A stretch of 64,000 nucleotides of DNA from Apteryx mantelli (lineage: Eukaryota; Chordata; Aves; Apterygiformes; Apterygidae), in NCBI RefSeq assembly GCF_036417845.1, contig NC_090012.1, positions 620,001 to 684,000 of the forward strand. The letters are read 5' to 3'. Of the stretch, positions 40,742 to 55,486 are shown piece by piece (position 1 is the first letter of the stretch; each line of letters starts with the position of its first letter). The notes under the pieces were generated by a model. That model searched no databases. It was not told the origin of the DNA and saw only the letters and a list, made by a program, of their open reading frames with translations. A program made the translations under genes and the position numbers.

Positions 40742-43700
40742 TCACCGCACGGCCTTGTGCTTGCCGCCGCAGCAGCCGCAGTGGCCGCCGCACCAGTGGC
40801 AGGCGCGCAAGGGGCAGGTAGCAGCAGAGGCAGGGCACGAGGAGCGCCAGGGCGGCCAGCGCCAGCCAGCGGGCGCAGCAGTGCGGGTGCCCCCGGTCGC
40901 AGGAGCAGGGCGCCGAGAAGTCGCCCTCGGCGTCCGACATGCAGTGGTAGAGGAGGCTCTCGGCGCACCAGAGGCAGCTGAGGCGGCGCACGCAGCGGCC
41001 CGCCGGGTCCGGCGCGTCCCGGCACTGCCCGCGCCCGTTCTCCTCCCGGCTGAAGACGTCCCGGCAGTAGACGCAGCGCGACGGCGCCTCGGCCGCCCCG
41101 TGGATGCGGCAGGACGGGGAGCCCTTGGGGTCGCCGGCGGCCTTGGCGGGTTTCTCGAAGCGGACGCAGGCGGCGCCGGCGGCACCGGTGGCACCGGTGG
41201 CAGCGGCGCCCCGGCCGGCCGCCCCGGCGCGCCGATAGTCCTCGTAGCCCCGGGTGGCCCACGGCTCCTTGCAGGGCGTCAGCGTCTCCAGCTCCTCGGC
41301 CTCCTGCAGCGGCAGCGGCTGCGCCTGCGCCTGCGCCCGGGACCGGAGGTGTCACCCGATGGGACCCCCCCTGATGGGACACCCCTGACCGGTGACCCCC
41401 GAATAGGACACCCCAACTGTGGCCCCCCAAATTGGACCCCTCTGATGGGACCCCCAAATAGGACATCCCAACTGCGGCCCCCCCAAACTGGACCCCCCCG
41501 ATGGGACCCCCAAATAGGACACCCCAACTGTGGCCCCCCAAATTGGACCCCTCTGATGGGACCCCCAAATAGGACATCCCAACTGTGACCCCCCCCAAAC
41601 TGGACCCCCCCGATGGGACCCCCAAATAGGACACCCCAGCTGTGACCCCCCCAAACTGGACCCACCCCGATGGGACCCCCGAATAGGGCACCCCAACTGC
41701 GGCCCCCCAAACTGGACCCCCCCTGATGGGACCCCCAAATAGGGCACCCCAACTGCGGCCCCCCAAACTGGACCCCCCCGATGGGACCCCCGAATAGGAC
41801 ACCCCAACTGCGGCCCCCCAAACTGGAGCCCCCCAACCGGCAACCCCCAAGTAGGACATCCCAACCGTGACCCCCCAAACTGGAGCCCCCCAAATGGGAA
41901 CCCCCAACCAGAGACCCCCAACTGGGACATCCTGACCGGGACACCCCAAATGGGGACACCCCCCCACCAAAGGGGATTTCCCCCCCCCGACTGATGGGGG
42001 CCCTAGATCAGGGCCCCCCCACCGAGAACCTCCCAGCTGGGATCCCAAATCAGGACCCCAGACTGGGAATGGGACCCGAATCCCGAACTGGGACCCCAAG
42101 CCAGGACCCCTGAACTGGGACCCGGCACCCAAACCAGGATGCCGAACCCAGACCCCAAACCAGGACCCCAAGCTGGGACCTCAAACCTGAACCTCAAACT
42201 GGGACCCCTAACTGGAACCTCCAACCCAACCCGGGATCCCAAACCAGGACCCCAAACTGGGACCTGGAACCCAAAGTGGGACCTCAAACCAGGACCTCAA
42301 ACTGGGACCTCAAACCCCAACCAAGACCTCAAACTGGGATCCCAAACCAGGACCTCAAACCCAAACCTGGACCCCAATCCTGGACCCCAAACCTGGGACC
42401 TCAAACCTGGGACCTCAAACCCCAACCAAGACCTCAAACCCAAACCTGGACCCCAAACCTGGACCTCAAACCTGGACCCCAAACCTGGGACCTCAAACCA
42501 GGACACCAAACTGAACTGGGACCCCAAACTGGAACCTGGACCCCCAAACCAGGACCTCAAACCAAGACCTCGAAACCAAAGCGGGACCCCGAACCAGGAC
42601 CCCAAACTGGGACCTCGAAACCAAACCGAGACCCCGAACCAGGACCCCAAACTGGGACCTCGAAACCAAACTGAGACCCCGAACTGGGCCCCGCACCCCT
42701 GGGTGGCCCCCGCGCGTTGCCCACCTGCGCGGCCGGCAGGGCGCCGGTCCCCGGGGCCGTGACGAAGCCGAAGGCCTCGGCGGCGGCGGCGGGCGCGCGG
42801 CCGTAGGACTCGCTGGTGACGATGGTGACGAGGGCGGGCAGCATGTCCGGGCGGCCGGCGGGGCGGGCGCGGGGCGACGCGCAGGGGGACGCGCAGGGGG
42901 ACGCCGGCGGCGGGCACGGGGACACCGGCGGGGACGCGCTGGCCGGCTCCGGTGCCGAGCCCCGGCTCAGTGCCGCCGCGTCACCTGCGTCCCCCACCGA
43001 GGAGGAGGAGGAGGAAGAGGAAGAGGAGGAGGATGGGGAGCCTGCGGGGGGAAGAAAGGCAGCGTGAGATGGGGAGGCCATGGGGACACAGAGCCCCGCG
43101 CCTGGGGACATCGGGAAAAAGGGATCTGGGGGGTCCCCAGGCGTGACGGGGTCCCCGGGATCCCCAGGTCCCTCCATGCCCCACGGTGTCCCCGTGCATC
43201 CTGGTGTCCCCCATGCCCAGCAGTGTCCCCATGGCACCCTGGTGTCCTTGGGCTCCCCAGGTCCCTCCACGCCCCATGGTGTCCCCATGCCCCACACTGT
43301 CTCCATGCATCCTGGTGTCCCTGAGCTTCCAAGGTCCCCACACCCCACAGTGTCCCCATGCACCCCGGTGTCCCCGTGCCCCACACTGTCTCCATGCGTC
43401 CTGGTGTCCCTGAGCTTCCAAGGTCCCCCACGCCCCACAGTGTCCCCATGCACCCCGGTGTCCCCATGCCCCACACTGTCCCCATGCATCCTGGTGTCCC
43501 TGAGCTTCCAAGGTCCCCCCACGCCCCACAGTGTCCCATGCACCCCGGTGTCCCCGTGCCCCATAGTGTCCCCATGCGCCCTGGTGTCCCCGGGATCCCT
43601 CAGGTCCCCCATGCCCCACGATGTCCCCTGATGTCCCCATGCCCCACGGTGTCCCCGTGCACCCCAGTATCCCATGCACCCCCTAACCTTCACGCGCACC

Positions 43701-45072
43701 CCCGACGTCCCCACGCACCCAGGTCCCCAAGTGCCCAGCTCCAGCCGGAGTGCCCAGGGCGGTCGGAGGGAGCAGGGGGGGATCCCCACAAGTCCCACGT
43801 TCCCCCCACACACACCCCTCGGCGCCCTCACCCATTCCCTCCAGGGTGGACAGGGACGGGGACGGGGGGGGGGGTCCCCGCGCCCACCTGCGGCCAGCGC
43901 CTCCAGGGCGCCCTGCACGCCCCGCTCGAAGGCCGCGGCGTCCGCGGGGCTCTGGAACGTGAGGCCGAACTTGCTCTCGCCGACTTTCCAGTGGTGGAAG
44001 ATGGGGTTCACCTTGTTGTACACCAGGTCCCGCTTCACCGCGCACTCCAGGATGGTCTGGGGCCGGGGGGGGGGGGGGTTGAGACGCTCTGACACCCCGT
44101 CCCCGTCCCCCCGTCCCCCCAGTATAGCCCTGGTGCCTTGCACCCTGTCCCCCTGCACCCTGTCCCCCTGCACCTTGTCCCCCCAGCACAGCCCTGTCCC
44201 CCTGCACCCCGGTCCCCTGCACCTCGTCCCCCCAGCACAGCTCTAGTCCCTTGCACCCCAGTCCCCTGCACCCTGTCCCCCCAGCATAGCCCTGGTCCCT
44301 TGCACCTCGTCCCCCTGCACCCCATCCCCCTGGCATAGTCCCGGACCCCTGCACCCTGATCCCCTGCACCTCGTCCCCCCGGCATAGCCCTAATCCCCTG
44401 CACCCCAGTTCCCTGCACCTCGTCCCCCCAGCACAGCCCTAATCCCCTGCACCCCAGTTCCCTGCACCTTGTCCCCCCAGCATAGCCCCGGTCCCCTGCA
44501 CCTCGTCCCCCTGCACCTTGCCCCCCCCGGCATAGCCCTGGTCCCTTGCACCTCGTCCCCCTGCACCCCGTTCCCCTGGCATAGTCCCAGTCCCCAGGCA
44601 CCCTGATCCCCTGCACCTCGTCCCTCCAGCACAGACCTAATCCCCTGCACCCCAGTTCCCTGCACCCTGTCCCCCCAGCATAGCCCTGGTCCCTTATACC
44701 TCGTCCCCCTGCACCCCGTCCCCCTGGCATAGTCCCAGCCCCCTGCACCCCAGTCCCCTGCACCTCGTCCCCCCAGCACAGCCCCCGTCCCCTGCACCCG
44801 GTCCCCAAACGCAGCCCGGGTCCCCTGCGAACCCCGTGCCGTCACCCCCTCGGCCCCGTCCCGGCTGCCGCCCCGCCGGCCCCCCGTAACCCCCGGCTCA
44901 CGGTCTGGTCCCGCAGGCGCTCGCCGCAGATGAGGTACTGCCGGTGCCTGGCGCCGTCCTCGGGCCGCCGGGCCTTGGTGACCGTGACGTGGCTCAGGCC
45001 CCCGCCGCCCATCGGCACCCAGCCGCCGCTCGAGTCGTCTCGGGTCATCACCACGGCTCGCACCCGAAGCAT
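40742..45072 (-). CDS. SPRED3: Sprouty-related EVH1 domain protein 3
   Basis: Membrane-associated inhibitor of Ras-Raf-ERK signalling. Coding exons: 44902-45072, 43888-44056, 42725-43041, 40742-41330; about 415 residues. The EVH1 domain is clear ([19 protein letters not shown], then [20 protein letters not shown] and [16 protein letters not shown]), then a poly-Ser stretch coded by a TCC run, a middle linker with [10 protein letters not shown], and the cysteine-rich Sprouty domain ([65 protein letters not shown]). I chose ATG 45072 because human SPRED3 starts MVRVRAVVM and this reads MLRVRAVVM; the exon extends only four bases upstream to its acceptor, so a 5' UTR exon exists farther right. 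One extra base near 40808 breaks frame between CCYLPL and RACHW; the correct residues resume at once. Confidence 0.95.
41345..41995. repeat. GGACACCCCAACTGCGGCCC minisatellite, SPRED3 last intron
   Basis: About ten units of some 57 bases, GATGGGACCCCCAAATAGG followed by ACCCCAACTGCGGCCCCCC. Confidence 0.92.
42040..42705. repeat. AACTGGGACCTCAAACCAGG minisatellite, SPRED3 last intron
   Basis: Units of 12-15 bases, ACCCCAAACTGGG and ACCTCAAACC; it reaches to the donor of exon 3. Confidence 0.9.
43150..43680. repeat. CCCCATGCACCCTGGTGTCC minisatellite, SPRED3 intron
   Basis: Units CCCCATGCATCCTGGTGTCC with CTGAGCTTCCAAGGTCCCC, about 60-75 bases as higher-order unit. Confidence 0.9.
44100..44825. 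repeat. CCCCTGCACCTCGTCCCCCC minisatellite, SPRED3 intron
   Basis: Units CCCCTGCACCTCGTCC and CCAGCATAGCCCTGGTCC of some 30-35 bases. Confidence 0.9.
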
Positions 45073-45489
45073 GTACCTGGGGGGCAGACGGGGGGGGGGG
45101 GCGCGGGTGTCACGGGGGTGGGTGGGCACCGTGCACCCTTGGCCCCCCGCGCTGCCCTGTCCTGCCCCGGCGGCAGCACCGAACCCGGCCGGGCTCCCCG
45201 TTCCCGGGGGGGGGGGGGGGGGGCACCCCGACACCCCGACACCCCCGCGCCGGGCCCTGCCGCCGGGTGCCAACCGGCGAGGCCTCCCTCCCTCCCTGCC
45301 CGGCCCGACGCCACCGCCGCCGCCGCCACTGCCACCACCGCCGTGTCCGCGTCCCCCCCCCCCCCCCGCCGGCTCCGCCACCGCCGAACCGGGCCCGAAC
45401 CCAGGCGTCCGGCTGCGGCCACCCGGGCCCAGCGCGGGGCTTGGACCCAGGCGTCCGGGTGGCCCCCCGCGCCGCGCGCGCCCCGGCTC

Positions 45490-45520
45490 CGTGACATCAC
45501 CACGCGTTGCCATGGCAAAC
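45490..45520. promoter_or_regulatory. CRE-like site plus RFX X-box upstream of SPRED3
   Basis: TGACATCA at 45492-45499 is followed by GTTGCCATGGCAAAC at 45506-45520, a nearly perfect inverted repeat of the form GTTGCC-AT-GGCAAC bound by RFX factors. It lies in the CpG-rich stretch upstream of the SPRED3 start. Confidence 0.6.
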
Positions 45521-46079
45521 GGCAGTGTGCTGGGGAGGGGAGGGGAGGCAGGGGGAGGGGGGGGGAGAGCAGGGACCCCCCCACCCCGGGGTGTGGGGGG
45601 GGGCCCCTCTGCACCCCCCCCCCGGCCCCACCATGCACACACACGCACCTCCAGGCCCGGGCTGGGGGGGGGGGAGGGGGCCCGGCCCGCGCCCCTCCCC
45701 GGAGCCCTCAATGGGGCCGGGATTTTGTGAATGGGGAGGGGGGGGCACGTGACCCGGGGCTTTGTCCCTGCCATAAACAACGAGGTGGGGGAGGGGGGCA
45801 CGGCGGGGGGGGGGCAGGACCAGGCCCCCTTCGCCCCCCTCCTTATCCTCCCTCTCCCCCCCCCCCCCGCCTCCGGGGGCGCGCGGCCCGGCTCCCCCCC
45901 CGCCCCCCGGTTTTATGAATGGCTCCGGACGCTCATTCACAAGCGCGGCGCGCGCCCCGGGGTGGGGGGGGGGGGGGCGGGGGGCACGGCGGGGAGGGCG
46001 GGGGGGGCGCGTTCATTCATAGAAAAAACCCCACCCTCTCCGCCCCGCGCGCCCCCGGCCCCAGCGGGGGGTGGGGAGG

Positions 46080-46570
46080 AGGCAGTCGGGGCCCCCCCCC
46101 ACCTGGAAAAGGGGGTCCCCCCCTCGGAATAGCGGGGCCCCCCCGGGAAAGGGGGTCCGCGGGGAGCTCATGCCGCGGGGGGGGGGCAGTGGCCCCCCCC
46201 CGCTCACGGGAATTAGGGGCTCGCGGGGGGAAAATGGGGCGTCCCCCCTCCAGGAAAGGGGTTATCCACGCGGAAAAGGGGGTGCCCCCGCGGAAAAGGG
46301 GGCCCGCGGCGCGCCCAGCCGGGGATGGGGGGGGCCGCGGGGACCCCCCCCACACCTAGAAAAGGGGGTGCCCCCCCAGAACGAGGGGTGTCCCCGCGGG
46401 AAAAGGGGTCCCCGGCGCGCCCGGGCCCAGTATGGAGGGGGCAGCGGGCTCCCCCCCCCCCCGGATAAAACGGGGGTGCCCCCCGGGAAAGCAGGTGCCC
46501 CCCCCCAGCACGGACGGGTCCCCCCCCCTCGGGGAAGCGGGGGGTCCCCCCCCCCAGGGAAAGAGGTTGC
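46080..46570. repeat. GGAAAAGGGGGTCCCCC degenerate repeat between SPRED3 and GGN
   Basis: About ten copies of GGAAAAGGGGGTCCCCC or its near complement. Each copy is partly self-complementary. Confidence 0.75.
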
Positions 46571-47044
46571 GCCCCGGGGCGCCCGGCCGCGCTGCCCCCC
46601 CCCTCCCCTCCCCGGCGCCGGTCCCCCCCCCCCCCGGCCCGGTGCCCCCCCCCCGGCCCCACTGACCACGGCGGCGGCGGCGGGCGAGGCTGGGCAGAGC
46701 CGGCGGAGCCCGAGCCGAGCTGCAACCGGCGGCGCCGCGCTCCGCCTGGTCCTAATGCCCCGGTGCGGCGGGGGGGGGGGCCGGGAGGCGGCGGGGTGGG
46801 GGGGGGGGGCCCGGAGAAGGAGAAGGGGGGGGATACGGGAGCGCTTCCCCCCCCGCCGCCGCCGCCGCCTCCCCCGGTGCGGCCGCCGCCGGACGCCTGG
46901 GTCCCTCCGCCCCGGTGCGCCCCGGCGGGGGGGGGGGGGAAGCGGGGGGGGGGGGGAGGGCACGTTCCGCCTCCCCCCCCCCCCCAACGGCGGCCGTTGC
47001 GGCCGTTCTCACCCGCCGCTGCTCGCGGAGGGGCCGGGGTGAGT

Positions 47045-47620
47045 GCGGGTGAGATGGGGGAGCAAGGGGGGTGCAGGGGGAAGAGGGGTTGGGGGGGCAA
47101 TGGGGTGCAGGGGAGACGGGGGGGGCGGAAGGCAATGACAGTGCAGGGGGCAATGGGGGGGGCCAGGGAGCCGGGGGGGGCGGAAGGCAATGGGGAGTGC
47201 AGGGGGGAGAAGGGCTGGGGGGGCATTTGGGGTGTGGGGAGGGCAATGGGGGGGCCAGGGAACAAGGGGTTGGGGTGGGGAAGGGGGGTGCAGGGCAGCA
47301 AGGGGGGGTGCAGGGGACCCAGAGGGTTTGGGGGGGCACTGGGGATGTGGGGGGGGGACATGGGGGTGCAGGGGTCTGGGGGTCCGGGAGATGCAGGGGG
47401 TCAAGGGGGTGAACTGGGCTGGGGGGGGCCCAGCCTGGTTATGGGGTGCAGGGGGACCAGGGAGGCAAAGGGACATGGGGACCAAGGGGGGGGGTTGGGA
47501 CTGGAGTGGGGGGGGGCACAGTGGTCCGGGGGGTCCAGGGGTGCGTGGGACTGAGGGGTGCAGAGGACCAGGGAGGGGGAAGGGGGCTGGGGGAGTTAAG
47601 GGGGTGCCTGGGACCAGAGG
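47045..47620. repeat. GGGGGTGCAGGGG array in the GGN 5' region
   Basis: G-rich irregular units (GGGGGGCAATGGGG, GTGCAGGGG), upstream of the exon that holds the GGN start. Confidence 0.8.
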
Positions 47621-47888
47621 GGAACGGGGGTGGTCGGGGGGGGGGGCAGCACCTGTGCCTCAGTTTTCCCCTTGCTGAGCATCCGCCCTCCCCTCCAGCG
47701 CCAGGGGAGCGGGGGGGGGGGGACGGAAGGGGGGGGACGGAAGGGGAAGCCGGCCGCCCCCTCGCAGCAGGGCTGCCCAGCCCCTATACGAGACACTAGA
47801 GAATCCCCCCCCCCGCAGGCGGCAACCCAGCCCTGGGGGCTCAGCGCCCCCGCGACGCCCCGAGCCCCCCCCAGGCCCCGCCGCGGGA

Positions 47889-50379
47889 ATGGGCAACGCG
47901 CAGTCGGAGACGGCGCCGGGCTTCGCCGAGGCCGAGGCCGAAGCCGGGGCCGAGGCCAAACCCTTCGCCAGCCCCGGGGGGCCGCCGGCCCTGGGGGGGG
48001 GCGGCATCGGCGAGGCCTTCGCGCCGCCACCGCCGCCGCCGTCATCCTCACCGCCGCGGGCGGCCACCGAGCTGGGCGAGGGCAGCCGCCCGGCGTCGCC
48101 GTCCCCGGGGGCCGAGCCCGGCGGCACGGAGGTGCTGAGCGCCGTGGGCTGGAGCCCACCGGCGCCGGGGGAGCCCAGCCTGCGGCGCTGGAAGAAGGCG
48201 AGGCGCTGGAAGAAGACCGCCAAGGCAGCGGCCGGCCGGGCCGATCCCGGCACCGCCAAGGCGGCTGGTTGGGTTGATCCCAGCACTGCCAAACACAGCT
48301 GGTTGGGTCGATCCCGGCACTGCCAAGGCAGCTGGTTGGGTCGATCCCGGCACCGCCAAGGCAGCCGGCTGGGTTGATCCCGGCACTGCCAACACAGCTG
48401 GTTGGGTCGATCCCGCCACCGCCAAGGCAGCTGGTTGGGTCAATCCTGGCACCACCAAGGCGGCCGGTTGGGTCGATCCCCGCACTGCCAAGGCGGCCGG
48501 TGAGGCTGATCCCGGCACCACCAAGGCAGTGACCAGCCGGGCCGATCCCGGCACCACCAAGGCGGCCGGCCGGGTCGATCCCCGCACCGCCAAGGCGGCC
48601 GGCCGAGCGGATCCCGGCACCGCCAAGGCAGCCGGTTGGGTTGATCCCGGCACCACCAAGGCAGACGGCCAGGCTGATCCCGGCACCGCCAAGACGGCTG
48701 GTTGGGTTGATCCCAGCACTGCCAACACAGCTGGTTGGGTCAATCCCGGCACCGCCAAGGCAGCCAGCTGGGTCAATCCCGGCACCACCAAGGCGGCCGG
48801 TTGGGTCGATCCCCGCACCGCCAAGGCGGCCAGCCGAGCGGATCCCGGCACCACCAAGGCGGCCGGTTGGGTCAATCCCAGCCCCGCAGCGCCGGCTGGC
48901 AAGGAGGTGGGAGGCGCGGGACCCGCCGGGGCGCCCCGCACCAGCGCAGCGCCGGCTCCCGCCGGCAGCCCCACAGCGCCCGGCTGGAGCTGGGGCAGCC
49001 CGGCCGAGGCTGGAGCGGCCGCCGAGGACGCCGCGAGCATCCTCTACCGGGTGACCGTCGAGTCGCGCGAGGGGCAGCCCATCGTCACGGCCGTGCGGCG
49101 CCAGGCCAGGGCGCCGGCCCCCGGGAGGCTCTGCCCGCCGTGGCTGCCGGCCGCCGGCACCCGGGAGCAGCAGCAGCAGCAGCAGCTCGGCCGCCTGGGC
49201 CAAGGGGTGCTGGAGCAATTCCAGAAGTTCAACGCGCCGGCGCAGCGCCCCGCCGTCGCCCCACCGCCCCCCGGGCCGGTGCTGACGCCCGCCGAGATGA
49301 CCCACATCCTCAACAGCCTCCGCTCCGTCAGCATCCAGCCGCCGCGGGCGCCCGTGCCGTACTGCCACTCCAGCGCCCTGCCGCCCACCCGGACCCCGAG
49401 CCGGCCTCCCCCTTGGCCCCCCGCGCCGAGGGGGCCGAGCCGGAGGCGAAGCCCCCGGGCGAGGAAGGGGATCTGCCACCTCCGCCGCCGCCTCCGCCGC
49501 AGCCCCCGGTGACGTTCCACTTCAAGGCGGAGACGACGGTGGTACCTGCTGGAGCTTCGCGCCCCGCGCCGCCCCGCGGGGACGGGGACCACGCTGCGGA
49601 GCCCCCGGGGCGGGCGGCTTGGCGGGGCTCCAGCAGCCCCCCGAGTCTCCGCGGCCGGTGGCCCCCCGGCCCCACGTGCCGCTGGCGTCCTGCCGGGCCC
49701 TGGCGCGGGCCAAGGCCAAGCGGGCGGTGGGCGCCAAGGCTTTGCCCCAGCCGAGCAAGGCAGCACCCGGTGCCGCGCCGAAGCCCCGGAGCAGCCCAAA
49801 GCCCCCGCGGCGCAGGCCAAGGAGCAGAAACGCAAGTCGCCGAGGCGGGGGAAGGAGCCGCCGGCCGCCGAGGCCGAGCCGCCGGAGGAGACGGCGGCAG
49901 CAGAGGAGCCGCCGGCCCCTGCGTCCCGCTGGCCCCCCTTCCAGGTGGGGGCCTCCTGCCCCCGGCGCTGCCACTGCAAGCACCAGGACCCCCGCAAGCT
50001 GCCCAGGAACGTCAGCGCCTGGTGAGCGGGGCCGGGACCCCCCCCAGCCCGAAGCGGTGAACCCGGGGGGCCACAAAACAGCGGCTCCGGCACGGAGACG
50101 GGTGGCCAAAGTGCTTGGGACGGTGGGGGGGGGGGACAAGGCAGGAGTCCTGCTGCCCCATTCCCCCCCTGCCCTGCCCGCGAGGTGGGGGGGGGATCCT
50201 GCCCCGGCCCCCCTCTCGCGCCGCCCCGCTCAGCCCCCGCGCTCCGCAGGCTGACCCCCACCGCCAACCACCTGGCCGAGCCGCCCTGGGTCTCCACCGC
50301 CATCCTGGCCAGCTCCCTGGTCGCCGGCACCGAGTTCCTGCTGGGCGCCTACGAGGAGCAGGGGGGAGAGGAGGACTGA
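47889..50379 (+). CDS. GGN: Gametogenetin
   Basis: Germ-cell protein; in mammals it binds FANCL and other partners during spermatogenesis. One large exon 47889-50021 and a last exon 50250-50379. The start MGNAQSE matches the mammalian MGNVQSE. The conserved C-terminus is clear: WPPFQVGASCPRRCHCKHQD, then LTPTANHLAEPPWVSTAILA and SSLVAGTEFLLGAYEEQ. In the middle a 33-base unit repeats about 20 times (48234-48890), coding AGWVDPGTAKA-type units. Other parts are Pro/Ala-rich. The large exon has four apparent one-base frame changes: near 48292 (one extra A compared with sister repeat units), near 49385, near 49600 and near 49795. Together they restore the phase needed at the splice site. The gene therefore looks intact apart from likely consensus errors. 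Confidence 0.87.
48234..48890 (+). repeat. GGN: 33-base coding repeat inside GGN
   Basis: About 20 head-to-tail units such as CCGGCACCGCCAAGGCGGC plus TGGTTGGGTCGAT, each coding eleven residues of the form AGWVDPGTAKA. Length stays a multiple of three across units except for one extra base near 48292. Confidence 0.92.
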
Positions 50380-50401
50380 CCCCCGCGAACCCCCCCCCCT
50401 C

Positions 50402-50423
50402 ATTAAACCCCCCCTTCATTAAA
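50402..50423 (+). terminator. GGN: GGN poly(A) signals (two ATTAAA)
   Basis: ATTAAA occurs at 50402-50407 and again at 50418-50423, 23 and 39 bases after the stop. The duplicated unit reads CATTAAACCCCCCCTT. Confidence 0.65.
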
Positions 50424-50750
50424 CCCCATCCATCAGCTCCGTCCCAAGCCAGCGCCTTCGCTCGAGGATGAAACACGGGTGGGCAAAAAGCGCCGGGGGG
50501 GGGGGCAAGGCCAGGGGCCACATCCCTGCGCGCAGAGGAGGCGGCAGCGGGGTCGGAGCAGCCGTGTTCGCCCAGCAGTGGCCCAAAAGCCACCTCCAGC
50601 TACCCCAAACCTCTCCCCTGCGCTCGCTCCTTCCCTGGGGAAGGTGGGGGGGGGGGGCGCTCCCCTCATCCCGGTGCTCTCCGCTCCCCCTCCGATGCCA
50701 GCGCCTCGCTGACGTGGCCCAGGAAGAGCCTGGGTACAAGAAGCCATCGC

Positions 50751-50756
50751 TTTATT
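50751..50756 (-). terminator. PSMD8: PSMD8 poly(A) signal (AATAAA)
   Basis: TTTATT on plus gives AATAAA on minus, 387 bases past the PSMD8 stop. GGN and PSMD8 converge, with their signals about 330 bases apart. 50430-50750 is otherwise unremarkable GC-rich spacer; 51005-51110 is an A-rich part of the PSMD8 3' UTR. Confidence 0.7.
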
Positions 50757-51142
50757 GAACGCGGTGCGGTCCCGGGGGACGCCAGAGAGGCGGGGGGACG
50801 CGGCCACCCCCCCCCTCCTGCCGCGTCCCTCCGCGGCGTCGCCCGTGCTAACGGCAACAGGCGGAAAACCGGAGCGGGGGACGAGCGGGGGAGCTGCGTG
50901 AAAGGGCGCTTCGCCTCCCCCCCCGGGACACGGCCGCCCCGCAGCCCCCGGCGCCGAGAGCAACGGCGGCTGCTCACAGCTCCTCCCTGCCCCCGGCCCA
51001 AAGTGAACCCTTTAAATAGTTTAAAAAAACAAAAAACGAAAACAAAACAAAGGGCAGACGGGTGGTAACAGAAGTAAAAGACACCAAATAAAAAGGGGAA
51101 GGGAAGGCAGAGGAAGCCCCGAGAGAGTCCTGCGCGGCCCCG

Positions 51143-54835
<3,693 letters not shown>

Positions 54836-55486
54836 GAATCGGCAACCCCGCGCGCGACGGCGACGACGCCGACGCCGCCGCCGCGCTTGACGGCCGCCGC
54901 GTCGCCCCGGCAACGCCGCCCGCAGCCAACCGCGCCGCGCGCCCGGGCCGCGAGGGGAGGGGGTGGGAGCGCATGCGCAGAGGGCGCGCGGCGAGGCCGG
55001 CCGTTGGGGCGTGACGTCACCGAGCCGTAACGGACCGCGCCGGGGGGCGGGCGGCAGCTGTGACGTTGCGAGGAGGGAGCGTGTCGTCAGAGGGGCGGGG
55101 GCGTGAAGGGGAGGTGACGTCACTGGGAGGGGGAGGCAGCTATGATGTCATGGGGGGGTGTGACACCGCGAGGGTGATGTCATGAGGTGGCGCACGAGGG
55201 CGGGGTGGGAGGGGCGGCACTGGGGGAGGGGGGCCGTGACCACCAGTGACGTCACGCAGGGGGCACCGTAGCGCCGTGACCTCATCACGGGACATCGGAA
55301 GGGGGGTGGGGCGAAGGGGGAGGCGGCGTGATGTCACGAGGGTGATGTCGGGGGGGGGGGAACACGGGTGCGAGGGGTAAAAAAAAGAGTGCCAACGGGA
55401 AGCGAATGCCACGCAGGGCCCGCCGTGATGTCACCGCCGCCGTGATGTCACCGCCGCCACGACGTCACCGCCGCCGCGGCGGGGCG
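54836..55486. promoter_or_regulatory. Divergent PSMD8/CATSPERG promoter with CRE array
   Basis: A 651-base head-to-head interval. Full CRE palindromes TGACGTCA lie at 55012-55019, 55115-55122 and 55247-55254. Variants TGATGTCA lie at 55143, 55175, 55329, 55426 and 55443, with TGACCTCA at 55277, TGACGTTG at 55061 and CGACGTCA at 55460. The last three sites before CATSPERG sit in a short repeat ending CACCGCCGCC. No TATA box is visible. Confidence 0.8.

Larger units (their letters stand above)
45077..47888. promoter_or_regulatory. CpG-rich head-to-head interval between SPRED3 and GGN
   Basis: About 2.8 kb of very GC-rich DNA between divergent genes. It should hold the untranslated first exons and promoters of both. 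A CCG-rich core lies at about 46590-47030, and an acceptor (CCCCCGCAG) at about 47818 begins the exon with the GGN start. I could not place either transcription start. Confidence 0.5.
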
